This document shows, piece after piece, positions 8,921-17,097 of a stretch of DNA of 39,008 bases. The position numbers and the translations under genes are program-made. Under the pieces are notes generated by a model. That model was not told the DNA's origin, ran no database searches, and saw nothing but the letters and a program-made list of their open reading frames with translations. Source of the DNA: Dehalococcoidia bacterium (lineage in GTDB: Bacteria; Chloroflexota; Dehalococcoidia; Tepidiformales; Tepidiformaceae). Within the stretch, counting starts at the first letter, position 1, and each line of letters begins with the position of its first letter. The stretch is taken from positions 1 through 39,008 of the forward strand of contig JADLBJ010000177.1 in assembly GCA_020847765.1 (NCBI GenBank), given 5' to 3'.

Positions 8921-10255
8921 TCAGGCGGGCCGGGGCTCGGCCTCGGCTTCGCGCTCGAGGAGCGAGCGCGGGGCTGCGTCCATGCGGCGCAGCGACGGCT
9001 GCGTGACGAAGGCGGCGAAGCCAACGAGGCCGAAGACGACGCCGCAGATGACGTACCATTCGCGGGCGCCCACCCAGTCGGCGGCGAGACCGGCGATGAG
9101 GGAGCCGAGAGGCTGTACGCCGGCCAGGCAGATGGTGTAGATGCTCATGACGCGTCCCATGACGGAAGCCGGCGTCTGGGACTGGATGAGGGTGAGGTTC
9201 AGGTTGCTGAAGAAGCCCGCGTTCCAGCCCGTGAGGAACAGGAAGGTGAACGCGATGGCGTAGACGGGTGCCAGGCCGATCACGGTGTTCAGGCAGCCGC
9301 CGACCATGAGCGTGAGCATGAAGTAGCGTCCCGGATGGGAGAGGTTGCGGAACGACGCCAGCAGGAGCGAGCTCATGAGCATGCCAACGCCCATCGCGGC
9401 GAACAGCAGGCTGGTGCCCAGGGCGCCAGAGTGGAAGTCGTCTTTTGCGATCTTGGGCATGAGCGTCATGAAGGTGCCGCCCATGATGAGCGAGGTGACG
9501 ACCAGAAGGGCGAGGAGGACGCGCACCCCGGCGTGGTAGCGGACGAAGCGGAAGCCCTCGGCGAGCTCGCTGGCGAGGCGCCCGCGGCGCCCGACCGGCC
9601 GAGGCACACGCAGGGGCAAGAGCGCCACCAGCCCCGTGCCGAGCAGCAGCGCCTGCGCGGCGAAAGCCCCGCCAACGCCGGAGAAGGCGATGATGCCGCC
9701 GGCGATCGCGGGCCCGGCGATCTGCGAGACGTTCTGGCCCAGGCTCATGAGCGTGATGGCGTTGAGCAGGCGGTCGGAGTCGACGAGCGAGGGAACGATC
9801 GCGTTGCGTACCGGCTGACCGAAGGCGACAGTGCCGCCGAGGACGAGGGCGAGGCCGATGGTCAGGCCGATTTCCATGGCTCCCGCCCAGGCGAGGAAGG
9901 CCGCGAGCACAGAGAGCGCGAGGGCGGCGGCCTGGCTGACGAACAGGAGAGCGCCGCGGTCCACCCGGTCGGCGAGCGCGCCAGCCGGGAGGGAGAAGAG
10001 GAGCACGGGCACGCCAAGGGCGAAGCTGACTGCCCCCAGCACGGCAGAGCTCTTCGTGAGTTCGAGGGTCAGCCAGACGAAGGTGAATTGTCGGATCGAC
10101 TGCGAGAGGGCGAAGGTGAACGTGTTGACCCAGAGGAGCCGGAATGCCTGCAGGCGGAAGGCGCTGAACGTCTGCATCGAAAGCCGCCGGGAGCGTCGTC
10201 CGCGTTCGGCGTCGGCGGTGGCGGCGGGGCTCTGCGGGGCGGTGCGACCGGGCAT
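8921..10255 (-). CDS. MFS transporter, EntS/MFS_3-like exporter
   Basis: A 444-residue integral membrane protein with about 12 hydrophobic segments, probably a proton-coupled exporter of small molecules. The loop after the second helix reads GALADRVDRG, the MFS motif-A region, and RNAIVPSLVDSDRLLNAITL and QTPASVMGRVMSIY are typical of the MFS_3/enterobactin-exporter group. The track ORF begins 138 codons upstream in the CaiB gene; the ATG at 10255 lies 8 nt after a TAGACT hexamer, with no Shine-Dalgarno, suggesting a leaderless message. An internal ATG about 26 codons on (MQTFSAFRL) is an alternative. It diverges from the first CaiB gene. The substrate cannot be inferred. Confidence 0.85.
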   Translation of the reverse strand: MPGRTAPQSPAATADAERGRRSRRLSMQTFSAFRLQAFRLLWVNTFTFALSQSIRQFTFVWLTLELTKSSAVLGAVSFALGVPVLLFSLPAGALADRVDRGALLFVSQAAALALSVLAAFLAWAGAMEIGLTIGLALVLGGTVAFGQPVRNAIVPSLVDSDRLLNAITLMSLGQNVSQIAGPAIAGGIIAFSGVGGAFAAQALLLGTGLVALLPLRVPRPVGRRGRLASELAEGFRFVRYHAGVRVLLALLVVTSLIMGGTFMTLMPKIAKDDFHSGALGTSLLFAAMGVGMLMSSLLLASFRNLSHPGRYFMLTLMVGGCLNTVIGLAPVYAIAFTFLFLTGWNAGFFSNLNLTLIQSQTPASVMGRVMSIYTICLAGVQPLGSLIAGLAADWVGAREWYVICGVVFGLVGFAAFVTQPSLRRMDAAPRSLLEREAEAEPRPA

Positions 10256-10263
10256 GCGAGGGC

Positions 10264-10269
10264 AGTCTA
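10264..10269 (-). promoter_or_regulatory. Possible -10 element for leaderless MFS mRNA
   Basis: Minus-strand TAGACT followed by 8 nt and the ATG; fits TANNNT. The spacing would place the RNA start at or next to the start codon, and no Shine-Dalgarno is present. Confidence 0.4.
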
Positions 10270-10399
10270 ACGCGCCGCGCGGGAGGCGGGCCACAAAAGA
10301 GAATGGAGGCGGTGTCGGCGTCTCAAAAATGATTCCAGGCTGGACCTCGCCGGCAAGGGGCCCACACGCCAGCCCGTGCCGCGAGCGGCGATTGTCTGG

Positions 10400-10405
10400 T
10401 AGAGT
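10400..10405 (+). promoter_or_regulatory. Possible -10 element of the first CaiB/BaiF pair
   Basis: TAGAGT in the MFS/CaiB divergent region, about 58 nt before the ATG at 10464. No good -35 at standard spacing. Low certainty. Confidence 0.3.
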
Positions 10406-10463
10406 GCCCAACCACCGAGCGGGCGCCGCGGCCCGCCTGACCACGCAGCTGACGGGGGAGCCG

Positions 10464-11669
10464 ATGCAGGCGCTCGACGATCTTGTCGTCCTCGACCTGA
10501 CGCACCATATCGTGGGGCCGTATGCGACGAAGCTGATGGCAGACCTTGGGGCCGACGTGATCCAGGTCGAAAGGCCTGGTGGCGACGTCGCGCGGCGCCT
10601 GGGACCGTTCCAGGGTGACGACCCGCACATCGAGAAGAGCGGCCTCTTCTTCTTCCTGAACACGAACAAGCGCTCCGTCGTCCTCGACCTTAGGCGGGAG
10701 AGCGGGCGGGACGCGCTCGCGCTGCTAGCGCGGCGGGCGGATCTGGTGGTGGAGAACTTCGCACCGGGGACCCTTGACCGGCTCGGCCTGGGTTGGAAAT
10801 TCTTTCAGGAGATCAAGCCCGAACTGCCGCTCGTCTCAATCTCGAACTTCGGCCAGGACGGGCCGTACCGCGACTACCGCCTCACGGAAGTGGTTCTCTA
10901 CGGGTTCGGCGGCGAGATGTATTCGATGGGTCTCACGGACCGGGAGCCGGTGAAGATGGCCGGGACGGCCGCCTGCTTCGAATCGGGCGCGGCGACGGCA
11001 CCGGCGCTGATGGCCGCGATCATGACGAGCCGGCAAAGCGGCCAGGGCCAGCATGTCGACGTCGCGCTGGCCGAGACGCAGGCGGGAGGGGTCGATCGGC
11101 GCCATGCCACCGCTATCGCCTATCAGTTCAGCGGGCGTAAGACGCTACGGACGGCGGGGGCGGGGACGGGGATGCCCCAGGGCATCTATCCCTGTGCCGA
11201 CGGTTACGTCGACTTCACCAACGCCGGCATCCGGCCAGACCGGGTGCTCGACATGCTGAGCTACCCCGACTGGGCGACGGACCCGCGTTACCAGGAGCCG
11301 ACGGCCCGCTTCAACGCGGCGCTGATAGAGGAGTGGAACGGCAACTTCCTCGTCTGGTGCCTGGAGCGCACGAAGCGGGAAGTTTGGGCGGAAGCGCGCC
11401 GGGCGAAGGTGATGTGCGGCCCGCTGTTTACGATGGAGGACCTGTTCGAAGACGAGCACTTCCGGGGGCGCGGATTCTGGACCAGGGCAAGCCACGCCGT
11501 GATGGGCGAGGTGGAGCTGCCCGGACGGCCGTTCCAGATGAGCGAGGGAGGCTGGCAGCTGCGTCGGCCGGCACCGCTTCTCGGCGAGCACACGGAGGAG
11601 GTTCTGCAGGAGGCGGGGGCCAGCGGTGCGCTGATCGCGGGAGTGCTCGAGGAGGGGGCGCAGAAGTGA
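10464..11669 (+). CDS. CaiB/BaiF (class III) CoA-transferase family protein, catalytic Asp apparently lost
   Basis: A 401-residue member of the family that moves CoA between carboxylic acids. Family landmarks are clear: LDLTHHIVGPYATKLMADLGADVIQVERP, NTNKRSVVLDLR, VVENFAPGTLDRLGL, and SGQGQHVDVALAETQ. Aligned by the constant distance to the R-x-T-G-x-G-Q motif, the nucleophilic Asp (Asp169 in formyl-CoA transferase) falls on Cys171 in GTAACFESG. The ATG at 10464 follows GGGGGAG; the longer track ORF from 9831 is antisense to the MFS gene. The stop overlaps the next ATG (TGATG). The pairing suggests a non-catalytic subunit of a heteromer with the next gene. The acid substrate is unknown. Confidence 0.85.
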   Translation: MQALDDLVVLDLTHHIVGPYATKLMADLGADVIQVERPGGDVARRLGPFQGDDPHIEKSGLFFFLNTNKRSVVLDLRRESGRDALALLARRADLVVENFAPGTLDRLGLGWKFFQEIKPELPLVSISNFGQDGPYRDYRLTEVVLYGFGGEMYSMGLTDREPVKMAGTAACFESGAATAPALMAAIMTSRQSGQGQHVDVALAETQAGGVDRRHATAIAYQFSGRKTLRTAGAGTGMPQGIYPCADGYVDFTNAGIRPDRVLDMLSYPDWATDPRYQEPTARFNAALIEEWNGNFLVWCLERTKREVWAEARRAKVMCGPLFTMEDLFEDEHFRGRGFWTRASHAVMGEVELPGRPFQMSEGGWQLRRPAPLLGEHTEEVLQEAGASGALIAGVLEEGAQK

Positions 11670-12991
11670 TGGACAAGCCACTGAAGGGCGTTCGGGTGAT
11701 AGACCTGTGCGTCGTCTGGGCCGGGCCGTTCGCCACCATGTTGCTGGCCGACCTCGGCGCGGAGGTCATCAAGCCGGAGAACCCGTTCGTCTTCCAGCCG
11801 ATGACACGGGGGGCGATGGCACGGCCGCCCGCGGCTTTCTTGCAGGCGGCGGTCGCATGGAACGGGGGGCTTCCCGGGAATGTGCCCGGTGAGCGCCCGT
11901 GGAACTACAACCCGACGTTCGTCAGCCTCTACCGGAACAAGAAGAGCTTCACTGTGGATCTGCGTCAGCCGGAGGGGATGGACATCTTGCGGCGGCTCGT
12001 CGCCGTGTCCGATGTCGTCTACGAGAACAATGCGACGGGGACGGTGGAGAAGCTCGGGATCACATACGAATGGCTGAGGTCGATTCGCGAGGACATCGTC
12101 TTCGTGCGCGTCCCGGCCTATGGCAGCACCGGCCCCTACCACGACGCGCGCGCGCTGGGCGTGCACCTGGAAGCGGTCATGGGCCACACCCTGCTACGCG
12201 GCTACGAGGACGCGGACGCCTCCACGACGACAGCCATCTACTCGGGCGACTACCTGGCGGGTGCCCAGGGCGCCTTTGCCGTGATGGCGGCCCTCAGGTA
12301 CCGGGAACGAACGGGCAAGGGCCAGTTGATCGAAGTCGCACAGGCCGAGAACGCGTCGCCGATGTTCACCCAGGCGATCATGGACTACAGCATGAACCGG
12401 CGCGTGCAGACGGCCCTCGGGAACCGGGACGTGCACGGCCGCTACCCGTGCGGCGTCTACCCCGCCAAATCGCCGGGCACGGCGCTGGCACAGGAGGACC
12501 ACTGGGTCGCCATCCACGTGGAAGACGACGCGGGCTGGGCACCGTTCGTCGAGGCTCTGGGGAGCCCCGCGTGGGGCGCCGACCCCCGCTTTGCGACCAA
12601 CGCCGGGCGGGAGGCGCAGTGCCGGGAGCTCGACGCGCTAATCGCGGCCGCGACCGCTGAGCACGAGGACTACGCCCTGATGACGAAGCTGCAGGCCGCC
12701 GGGATTGCGGCGGCGCCGGTGCTCGAGGCCTCGCGGCTGTTCGACGACCCGCACCTGCGCGCGCGCGACTTCTTCCGCATGCAGACGGTCGAGGGTGCGG
12801 GCACGAAAGAGTACGTCGGACCGCTGTGGAAGTTCCCGGAGTCGCCCGTGGAGTACTACCAGGGGCCCGCGACCTTCGGCGAGCACAACGAGTACGTATA
12901 CCGTGAGGTGCTCGACGTGGGCGACGAGGAGTATGCAGCCCTCGTTACCGCCGGCCACGTCGCGCGGGGGTACGACCCGAGCGTGCCGTAG
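11669..12991 (+). CDS. CaiB/BaiF (class III) CoA-transferase, catalytic Asp present
   Basis: A 440-residue paralogue directly coupled to the previous gene by a 1-nt overlap (TGATG). It begins LKGVRVIDLCVVWAGPFATMLLADLGAEVIKPE and carries NKKSFTVDLRQPEG, VRVPAYGSTGPYHDARALG and RTGKGQLIEVAQAEN. The expected nucleophile is present as Asp194 in YSGDYLAGA, spaced from the T-G-x-G-Q motif as in formyl-CoA transferase. An insertion after residue 35 (FVFQPMTRGAMARPPAAFLQ) makes it longer than the usual 400 residues. The track start at 11333 is an out-of-family extension into the upstream gene. Likely the active subunit of a heteromeric CoA-transferase; substrate unknown. Confidence 0.88.
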   Translation: MDKPLKGVRVIDLCVVWAGPFATMLLADLGAEVIKPENPFVFQPMTRGAMARPPAAFLQAAVAWNGGLPGNVPGERPWNYNPTFVSLYRNKKSFTVDLRQPEGMDILRRLVAVSDVVYENNATGTVEKLGITYEWLRSIREDIVFVRVPAYGSTGPYHDARALGVHLEAVMGHTLLRGYEDADASTTTAIYSGDYLAGAQGAFAVMAALRYRERTGKGQLIEVAQAENASPMFTQAIMDYSMNRRVQTALGNRDVHGRYPCGVYPAKSPGTALAQEDHWVAIHVEDDAGWAPFVEALGSPAWGADPRFATNAGREAQCRELDALIAAATAEHEDYALMTKLQAAGIAAAPVLEASRLFDDPHLRARDFFRMQTVEGAGTKEYVGPLWKFPESPVEYYQGPATFGEHNEYVYREVLDVGDEEYAALVTAGHVARGYDPSVP

Positions 12992-12993
12992 CC

Positions 12994-13027
12994 GCCGGCG
13001 GGACGCGCTGACGGAGCGCCCGCCGGC
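12994..13027. terminator. Strong GC hairpin between convergent genes
   Basis: GCCGGCGGG (12994-13002) pairs perfectly with CCCGCCGGC (13019-13027), and within the loop CGCT/AGCG can add four more pairs. It lies between the stops of the CaiB gene and the oppositely oriented VOC gene. There is no T-run on either side, so it would be a factor-assisted or RNA-end-protecting structure rather than a textbook intrinsic terminator. Confidence 0.5.
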
Positions 13028-13033
13028 CGTGCC

Positions 13034-13570
13034 TTAGCGAGATGGCCGACGTTCGCGGATCGGGTCGGTCACGCCGTCCCAGGAGCGGTGGGCGTCCTGC
13101 CAGACCTGGAAGACGGCACGAATCTCGGGGTTGTCGCCGTGGAGCTCGGTGTAGCAGCCGATCGCCTTGCGGGTGTCGATATAGCAGACCTGGGCAGTTG
13201 ACCAGAGCTCCGAGACAGAGGGGTAGCCCGCGGCTTCAAAGCGCGCCTTCTCCTCCCAAGGCGGGTCGGGGACGAGCATGGCGACATGATGGAAGCCCTC
13301 CTCGCCCGACGCGAACATGTCGCGATAGATGGACGGCGTGTCGTCGTGCACCTGGATGAGCTGGACCTGGGTCGTGCCGGCGTAGCCAAACGCGTAGCTG
13401 AGCCCGCCGGTGAACGGCATGCCGTGGTCAACGTGGTTGTCGCCCTGGTGGTAGCGGACGGCGAAGAAGGGGCCGGCGCCGACCGTCTCGGTCCAGCGGC
13501 GACAGCCTTCGTCGAGGTCGTTGACGACCCAGGCGTACTGGAAGATGGGGTAGCGGATCAGCGGTGTCAT
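13034..13570 (-). CDS. VOC (glyoxalase/dioxygenase superfamily) protein
   Basis: A 178-residue protein with two beta-alpha-beta-beta-beta modules: YPIFQYAWVVNDLDEGCRRW at the start and FHHVAMLVPD, with WEEKARFEAAGYP, in the middle. The metal-type positions look plausible: the second-module His in GFHHVAM and a late Glu in GCYTELHGD. The ATG at 13570 has AGGAG just upstream; the track start at 13777 is not needed. It converges on the CaiB pair across a hairpin. VOC proteins of this type often accompany acyl-CoA or aromatic catabolic genes (for example methylmalonyl-CoA epimerase-like proteins), but the reaction here is unknown. Confidence 0.75.
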   Translation of the reverse strand: MTPLIRYPIFQYAWVVNDLDEGCRRWTETVGAGPFFAVRYHQGDNHVDHGMPFTGGLSYAFGYAGTTQVQLIQVHDDTPSIYRDMFASGEEGFHHVAMLVPDPPWEEKARFEAAGYPSVSELWSTAQVCYIDTRKAIGCYTELHGDNPEIRAVFQVWQDAHRSWDGVTDPIRERRPSR

Positions 13571-13659
13571 GGGCGCTCCTGGTGACGGTCGCGTGCTGGG
13601 AGCAGGGTAGCGAACCCGGCGGTGCGCCGCTACCGGCCGCATGGGGTGCGTGGAACCCG

Positions 13660-14601
13660 TCAGCCGTGGCCGCGGCAGACGGTAGCGGTGCAGGCGGCGG
13701 TGAAGACGTTCGCCTGGATCTCGGCGTCCTCGGCGTCTCGAATCCAGGTGATGCGCGGGTCGTCGCGGCGGAACCACTGCGCCTGGCGGCGGACCAGGCG
13801 CCGGGTGGCGCGCCGCGTGGCGTCGATCGCCTCGTCGAGCGTCAACTGGTCGGCGAGATGGCGCGTCACCTCGCCATAGCCGATCGAGGACATCGCGGAA
13901 ACGTCGGGGGGGACTCCGCGTTCACGCAGTGCTCGCACCTCATCGACGAAACCGGCGGCGAACATGGCGTCGACGCGCGCGTCGACGCGACGGTCCAGCT
14001 CCGCGCGCGGCACGTCGACGCCGAAGAGGAGGTGCTCGAACGGCGGTGAGCCGCGGCGTCGCCAGTGGCTGATGGGCAGGCCGGTGTGGTGGAAGACCTC
14101 GATCGCGCGGACCACGCGCCGCACGTTGCGCGGATCGACGCGGGAAGCCGCGAGCGGATCCATGGCGGCGAGGAGCGCGTGCAGGGCGTCGGCTCCTTCG
14201 GCGTCGGCTATCGCCGTGAGGCGAGCGCGAAGGTCCGCGTCTGGGGGCACCTCGGGCACCTGCCAATCTTCGAGCAGGGCCCAGACGTACTGGCCGGTAC
14301 CGCCGACGAGCCAGGCGAAGCTGCCACGCTGCCAGATGGCGTCGAGCGCGGCCCGGACGTGGCGGCGGAAGAGCGCGAGGCTGTAGCCTTCCGAGGGGTC
14401 GGCGACGTCAAACAGGTGGTGGGGCACCAGGCGGCGCTCGGCGGCCGTAGGCTTGGCAGTACCCACGTCCATGCCGCGGTACACCTGCCGGCTGTCGGCG
14501 TTTACGATCTCGCCACCCAGGCGAAGCGCCAGGTCAAGGGCGATCGCCGACTTGCCCGAGGCGGTCGGGCCGACAATGGCGACGAGACGGCGCAAGGTCA
14601 C
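13660..14601 (-). CDS. miaA: tRNA dimethylallyltransferase
   Basis: Adds the dimethylallyl group to N6 of A37 in tRNAs that read UNN codons. The 313-residue protein has the P-loop GPTASGKS, the DSRQVYRGMDVGTAKP segment, HHLFDVADP, LVGGTGQYVWALLEDW and the C-terminal RRQAQWFRRD. Start is the GTG at 14601, which overlaps the tpiA stop as GTGA; the track start at 15027 lies inside tpiA. It is the last gene of the rpiB-pgk-apgM-tpiA operon, an unusual but not unknown place for a tRNA-modification gene. It ends with an extra tail (NVFTAACTATVCRGHG) of no evident function. Confidence 0.95.
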   Translation of the reverse strand: MTLRRLVAIVGPTASGKSAIALDLALRLGGEIVNADSRQVYRGMDVGTAKPTAAERRLVPHHLFDVADPSEGYSLALFRRHVRAALDAIWQRGSFAWLVGGTGQYVWALLEDWQVPEVPPDADLRARLTAIADAEGADALHALLAAMDPLAASRVDPRNVRRVVRAIEVFHHTGLPISHWRRRGSPPFEHLLFGVDVPRAELDRRVDARVDAMFAAGFVDEVRALRERGVPPDVSAMSSIGYGEVTRHLADQLTLDEAIDATRRATRRLVRRQAQWFRRDDPRITWIRDAEDAEIQANVFTAACTATVCRGHG

Positions 14602-15341
14602 GGCCGGGCGCTGGCCACGATCGCGGCGAACTGGTCGGACTTCCGAGAGGCGCCGCCGACGAGCGCGCCGTCGATGTCGGGACAGGCGAGGAGATCGGGT
14701 GCGTTTTCCGGAGTGACGCTGCCGCCGTACTGAATGCGGACGCTGTCTGCGGCCTCGCCGCCGAGGTGCCGCAGGCTCGCCCGTATGAAGGCGCAGGCCT
14801 CCTGGGCGACGGCCGGTGTTGCGGTCTCGCCTGTGCCGATGGCCCAGACGGGCTCGTAGGCGACGGTGACGCGGGCGGACAGGGGGAGGCCGGTGAAGGC
14901 GGCCGCGAGCTGACGTTCGAGGACCGCCTCGGTCTCGCCGGAGCGGCGCTCGCCGAGGAGTTCCCCGACGCAGACGATGGGGTCGAGGGGCGAGGCGAGG
15001 ACGGCCTCGAGCTTGCGCCGCACCCACGCGTCCGTGTCGCCGAAGAGCTGCCGCCGCTCGCTATGGCCAACGATCACGTACCGACAGTAGGAGGCGAGCA
15101 TGGCAGTGCTGACCTCGCCCGTGTAGGCGCCCTTCGGCTCCCAGTAGACGTCCTGCGCACCGAGCGCGACGTGCGAGCCGGCGAGGGCGGAGCGCACCGG
15201 GCCAAGGTGGGGGAAGGGCACGCACAGGGCCAGGTCGCAGAGGACGCCGCCCGTGCCGGCCGCGACGGCGCGCGCGAGGACCACCGCCTCGTCCTCGGTC
15301 GTGTTCATCTTCCAGTTGCCGGCAATGAAGGGGCGACGCAC
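14598..15341 (-). CDS. tpiA: Triose-phosphate isomerase
   Basis: Interconverts dihydroxyacetone phosphate and glyceraldehyde 3-phosphate. The 247-residue TIM barrel has the substrate Lys in AGNWKMN, the electrophilic His in VGHSERR, the catalytic Glu in AYEPVWAIGTG and the phosphate-gripping IQYGGSV loop. The GTG at 15341 is chosen because the family begins right there (RRPFIAGNWKMN); the track ORF runs upstream to 15830 through apgM. Two nt separate it from apgM, and its stop overlaps miaA, so the four genes are surely cotranscribed. Confidence 0.97.
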   Translation of the reverse strand: MRRPFIAGNWKMNTTEDEAVVLARAVAAGTGGVLCDLALCVPFPHLGPVRSALAGSHVALGAQDVYWEPKGAYTGEVSTAMLASYCRYVIVGHSERRQLFGDTDAWVRRKLEAVLASPLDPIVCVGELLGERRSGETEAVLERQLAAAFTGLPLSARVTVAYEPVWAIGTGETATPAVAQEACAFIRASLRHLGGEAADSVRIQYGGSVTPENAPDLLACPDIDGALVGGASRKSDQFAAIVASARP

Positions 15342-15343
15342 GC

Positions 15344-16546
15344 TCAGGCTCCGTACTTCTGAAGGCGCAGGGCGTGCGCCATGGCGAGAGGCATCACGTC
15401 GATGGCCGGGAAGACGCCGAGGCTGCCCTTGAGGCACTCCTGCTCGTTGAAGTGGAGAGCGTTGCCTTCGCGGCAGAACGCCGAGCGGAGGAGAAAGGGG
15501 ACAGGGTGCCACGAGTGCGCGGCCATGAGCGCGGGCGTCGCGTGGTCGCCGGCGACGATGAGGACGTCTGCGCCAAGGCCGAGGATGGCAGGGACGTGCT
15601 GGTCGAACTCTTCCAGGGCGTGGGCCTTTCGTTCGAAGTCGCCGTCCTCGCCGGCGGCGTCGGTCTTCTTGTAGTGGATGAAGAAGAAGTCGAAGTCCTG
15701 CCAGCGGCGGCGGGCGGTGTCGATCTGTTCGAGCAGGCCGCCTGGACAGGGGAGGGGCTGCATGCCGGCGAGCTTCGCCAGCCCGCGGTACATGGGGTAG
15801 ACGGCGAGGGCGGCGGCGCGCAGGCCCCAAATCTCGGGAAACTGGGGCAGGTGGGGATAGCGGGCAAAGCCGCGCAGCATGAGACCGTTGGCCTGGTGCT
15901 GGTCGCGGAGCAGGGCCGTCGCCTGGGAAACGAAGTCGTTGACGAGCACCGCGGTTCGGGCGGAGGCCTCGTCGCCGGCAGTGGCGGGCAGGGGCGGCAC
16001 GCCTGTGTGCTGGGGGTCCGTCGAGGAAACGTTGTCGCCGAGATCCTTGCCGCGCAGGACAAGCACGAAGCGGTGCTCGCGTACGGGCTCGACAAGCACC
16101 TCGGCACCCGGGAGGCGAATCCCGCGGAGGCGGTCGACGAGGCCGGCGGAGACCTCCGTGGAGACACGACCGGCGCGGCGGTCCGTGACGTTTCCCTCCG
16201 CGTCGAGGGTGCAGAAGTTCCCGCGTGCGGCAACGTCGTCGGGGCCGAGGTCGAAGTCGATGCCGGTCGCTTCGAGGACGCCCCGGCCGATGTCGAAGCG
16301 GTAGGGGTCGTAGCCGAAGAGTGCGAGGTGGCCCGGGCCGCTGCCAGGGGTGATGCCCGGGCCCACGGGGACGGTCAGGCCGACCTCGGAACGGGCGGCG
16401 AGACGGTCGAGGTTGGGGATGTCGGCGCCTTCGAGCTCGGAGCGGAGGGTCTCCTGGCGGGCGAGGCCACCGAGGCCGTCGAGGACGCAGAGGACGATCT
16501 TCGTGTTGGCCGGCTGGGCGAGTCGTTTAGCGAGGTCGAGGTCCAC
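15344..16546 (-). CDS. apgM: 2,3-bisphosphoglycerate-independent phosphoglycerate mutase, archaeal type
   Basis: Converts 3-phosphoglycerate to 2-phosphoglycerate without a bisphosphate cofactor. The 400-residue alkaline-phosphatase-fold protein begins with a metal-binding VLCVLDGLGG, has the phosphoserine loop TPGSGPGHLALFGYDP, the KDLGDNVSSTDP segment, and late metal ligands in FIHYKKTDAAGEDGD and IVAGDHATPA. The length fits the aPGAM family rather than the 510-residue GpmI. The GTG start at 16546 lies 20 nt inside the upstream membrane-protein gene. Confidence 0.93.
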   Translation of the reverse strand: MDLDLAKRLAQPANTKIVLCVLDGLGGLARQETLRSELEGADIPNLDRLAARSEVGLTVPVGPGITPGSGPGHLALFGYDPYRFDIGRGVLEATGIDFDLGPDDVAARGNFCTLDAEGNVTDRRAGRVSTEVSAGLVDRLRGIRLPGAEVLVEPVREHRFVLVLRGKDLGDNVSSTDPQHTGVPPLPATAGDEASARTAVLVNDFVSQATALLRDQHQANGLMLRGFARYPHLPQFPEIWGLRAAALAVYPMYRGLAKLAGMQPLPCPGGLLEQIDTARRRWQDFDFFFIHYKKTDAAGEDGDFERKAHALEEFDQHVPAILGLGADVLIVAGDHATPALMAAHSWHPVPFLLRSAFCREGNALHFNEQECLKGSLGVFPAIDVMPLAMAHALRLQKYGA

Positions 16547-17096
16547 GGTTCTTCATCTTACGGACTGTGCCCGGCCGGGGCGACGCGGCCGGCGCGGGGC
16601 CGAAGCGGTCGGCTAGCTTCTCGGGGTGGCGAATGCTGAGGGTGAGGCGCTCGGCGCGCAGGGGCACGAGGCGGGGGATGAGCCAGACGCGCACGGGCCG
16701 GGCGAGGGTCAGCTCCGCCGCCTCGCCCGGGGCGCTCACGAGAGCGACGTCGCCCGAGAAGTTGGTGCGAACGCCGATTCCGGCGAGCAGCGACCGCCGG
16801 CAGACGCGCACCCCCCGAATGTCGCGGTTGTCGATCACAGTGTCGACGAAGCCGGCGAAGCGGACGCGTGTGAGGCCGCGGTTGAGGTCGACGGCGAGGA
16901 AGGAGGTGGGGGCGCGCAGGGCGGTGGCGAATGCCCAGAGAAAGACGAGGCCGAGGACGACGGCGATGGCGACGAGGACGACGGGCCCGCCGTCGGCGAA
17001 AGCCTTGACGAGGACGACGGAGGCGACGCCGCAGCTCAGGGCGACAAGCGCGAGCAGCAGCTGGAAGCCGCGGATGCCGCGGAAAGCGAAGAGCAT
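16527..17096 (-). CDS. Unrecognised two-helix membrane protein within the glycolytic operon
   Basis: A 189-residue protein I cannot assign. Two hydrophobic segments (about residues 9-32, FQLLLALVALSCGVASVVLV, and 37-60, VVLVAIAVVLGLVFLWAFA) are followed by a soluble beta-rich domain (FLAVDLNRGLTRVRFAGFVD through LTLSIRHPEKLADRF) that resembles bacterial PH-like or small beta-sandwich domains in pattern only. The ATG at 17096 is used instead of the track start because it begins 1 nt after the pgk stop. The C-terminus overlaps apgM by 20 nt. Its fixed place between pgk and apgM suggests cotranscription; a metabolic role is not shown. Confidence 0.75.
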   Translation of the reverse strand: MLFAFRGIRGFQLLLALVALSCGVASVVLVKAFADGGPVVLVAIAVVLGLVFLWAFATALRAPTSFLAVDLNRGLTRVRFAGFVDTVIDNRDIRGVRVCRRSLLAGIGVRTNFSGDVALVSAPGEAAELTLARPVRVWLIPRLVPLRAERLTLSIRHPEKLADRFGPAPAASPRPGTVRKMKNRGPRPR

Positions 17097-17097
17097 G

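Noticed and set aside
8714-10270. 518-aa plus-strand ORF, rich in Glu, Asp, Gly and Arg
   Set aside because: Antisense to the MFS gene, low-complexity composition and no domain; typical shadow in GC-rich DNA.
15374-16639. 421-aa plus-strand ORF opposite apgM
   Set aside because: Val/Glu/Gly-rich antisense reading of a clear phosphoglycerate mutase gene.
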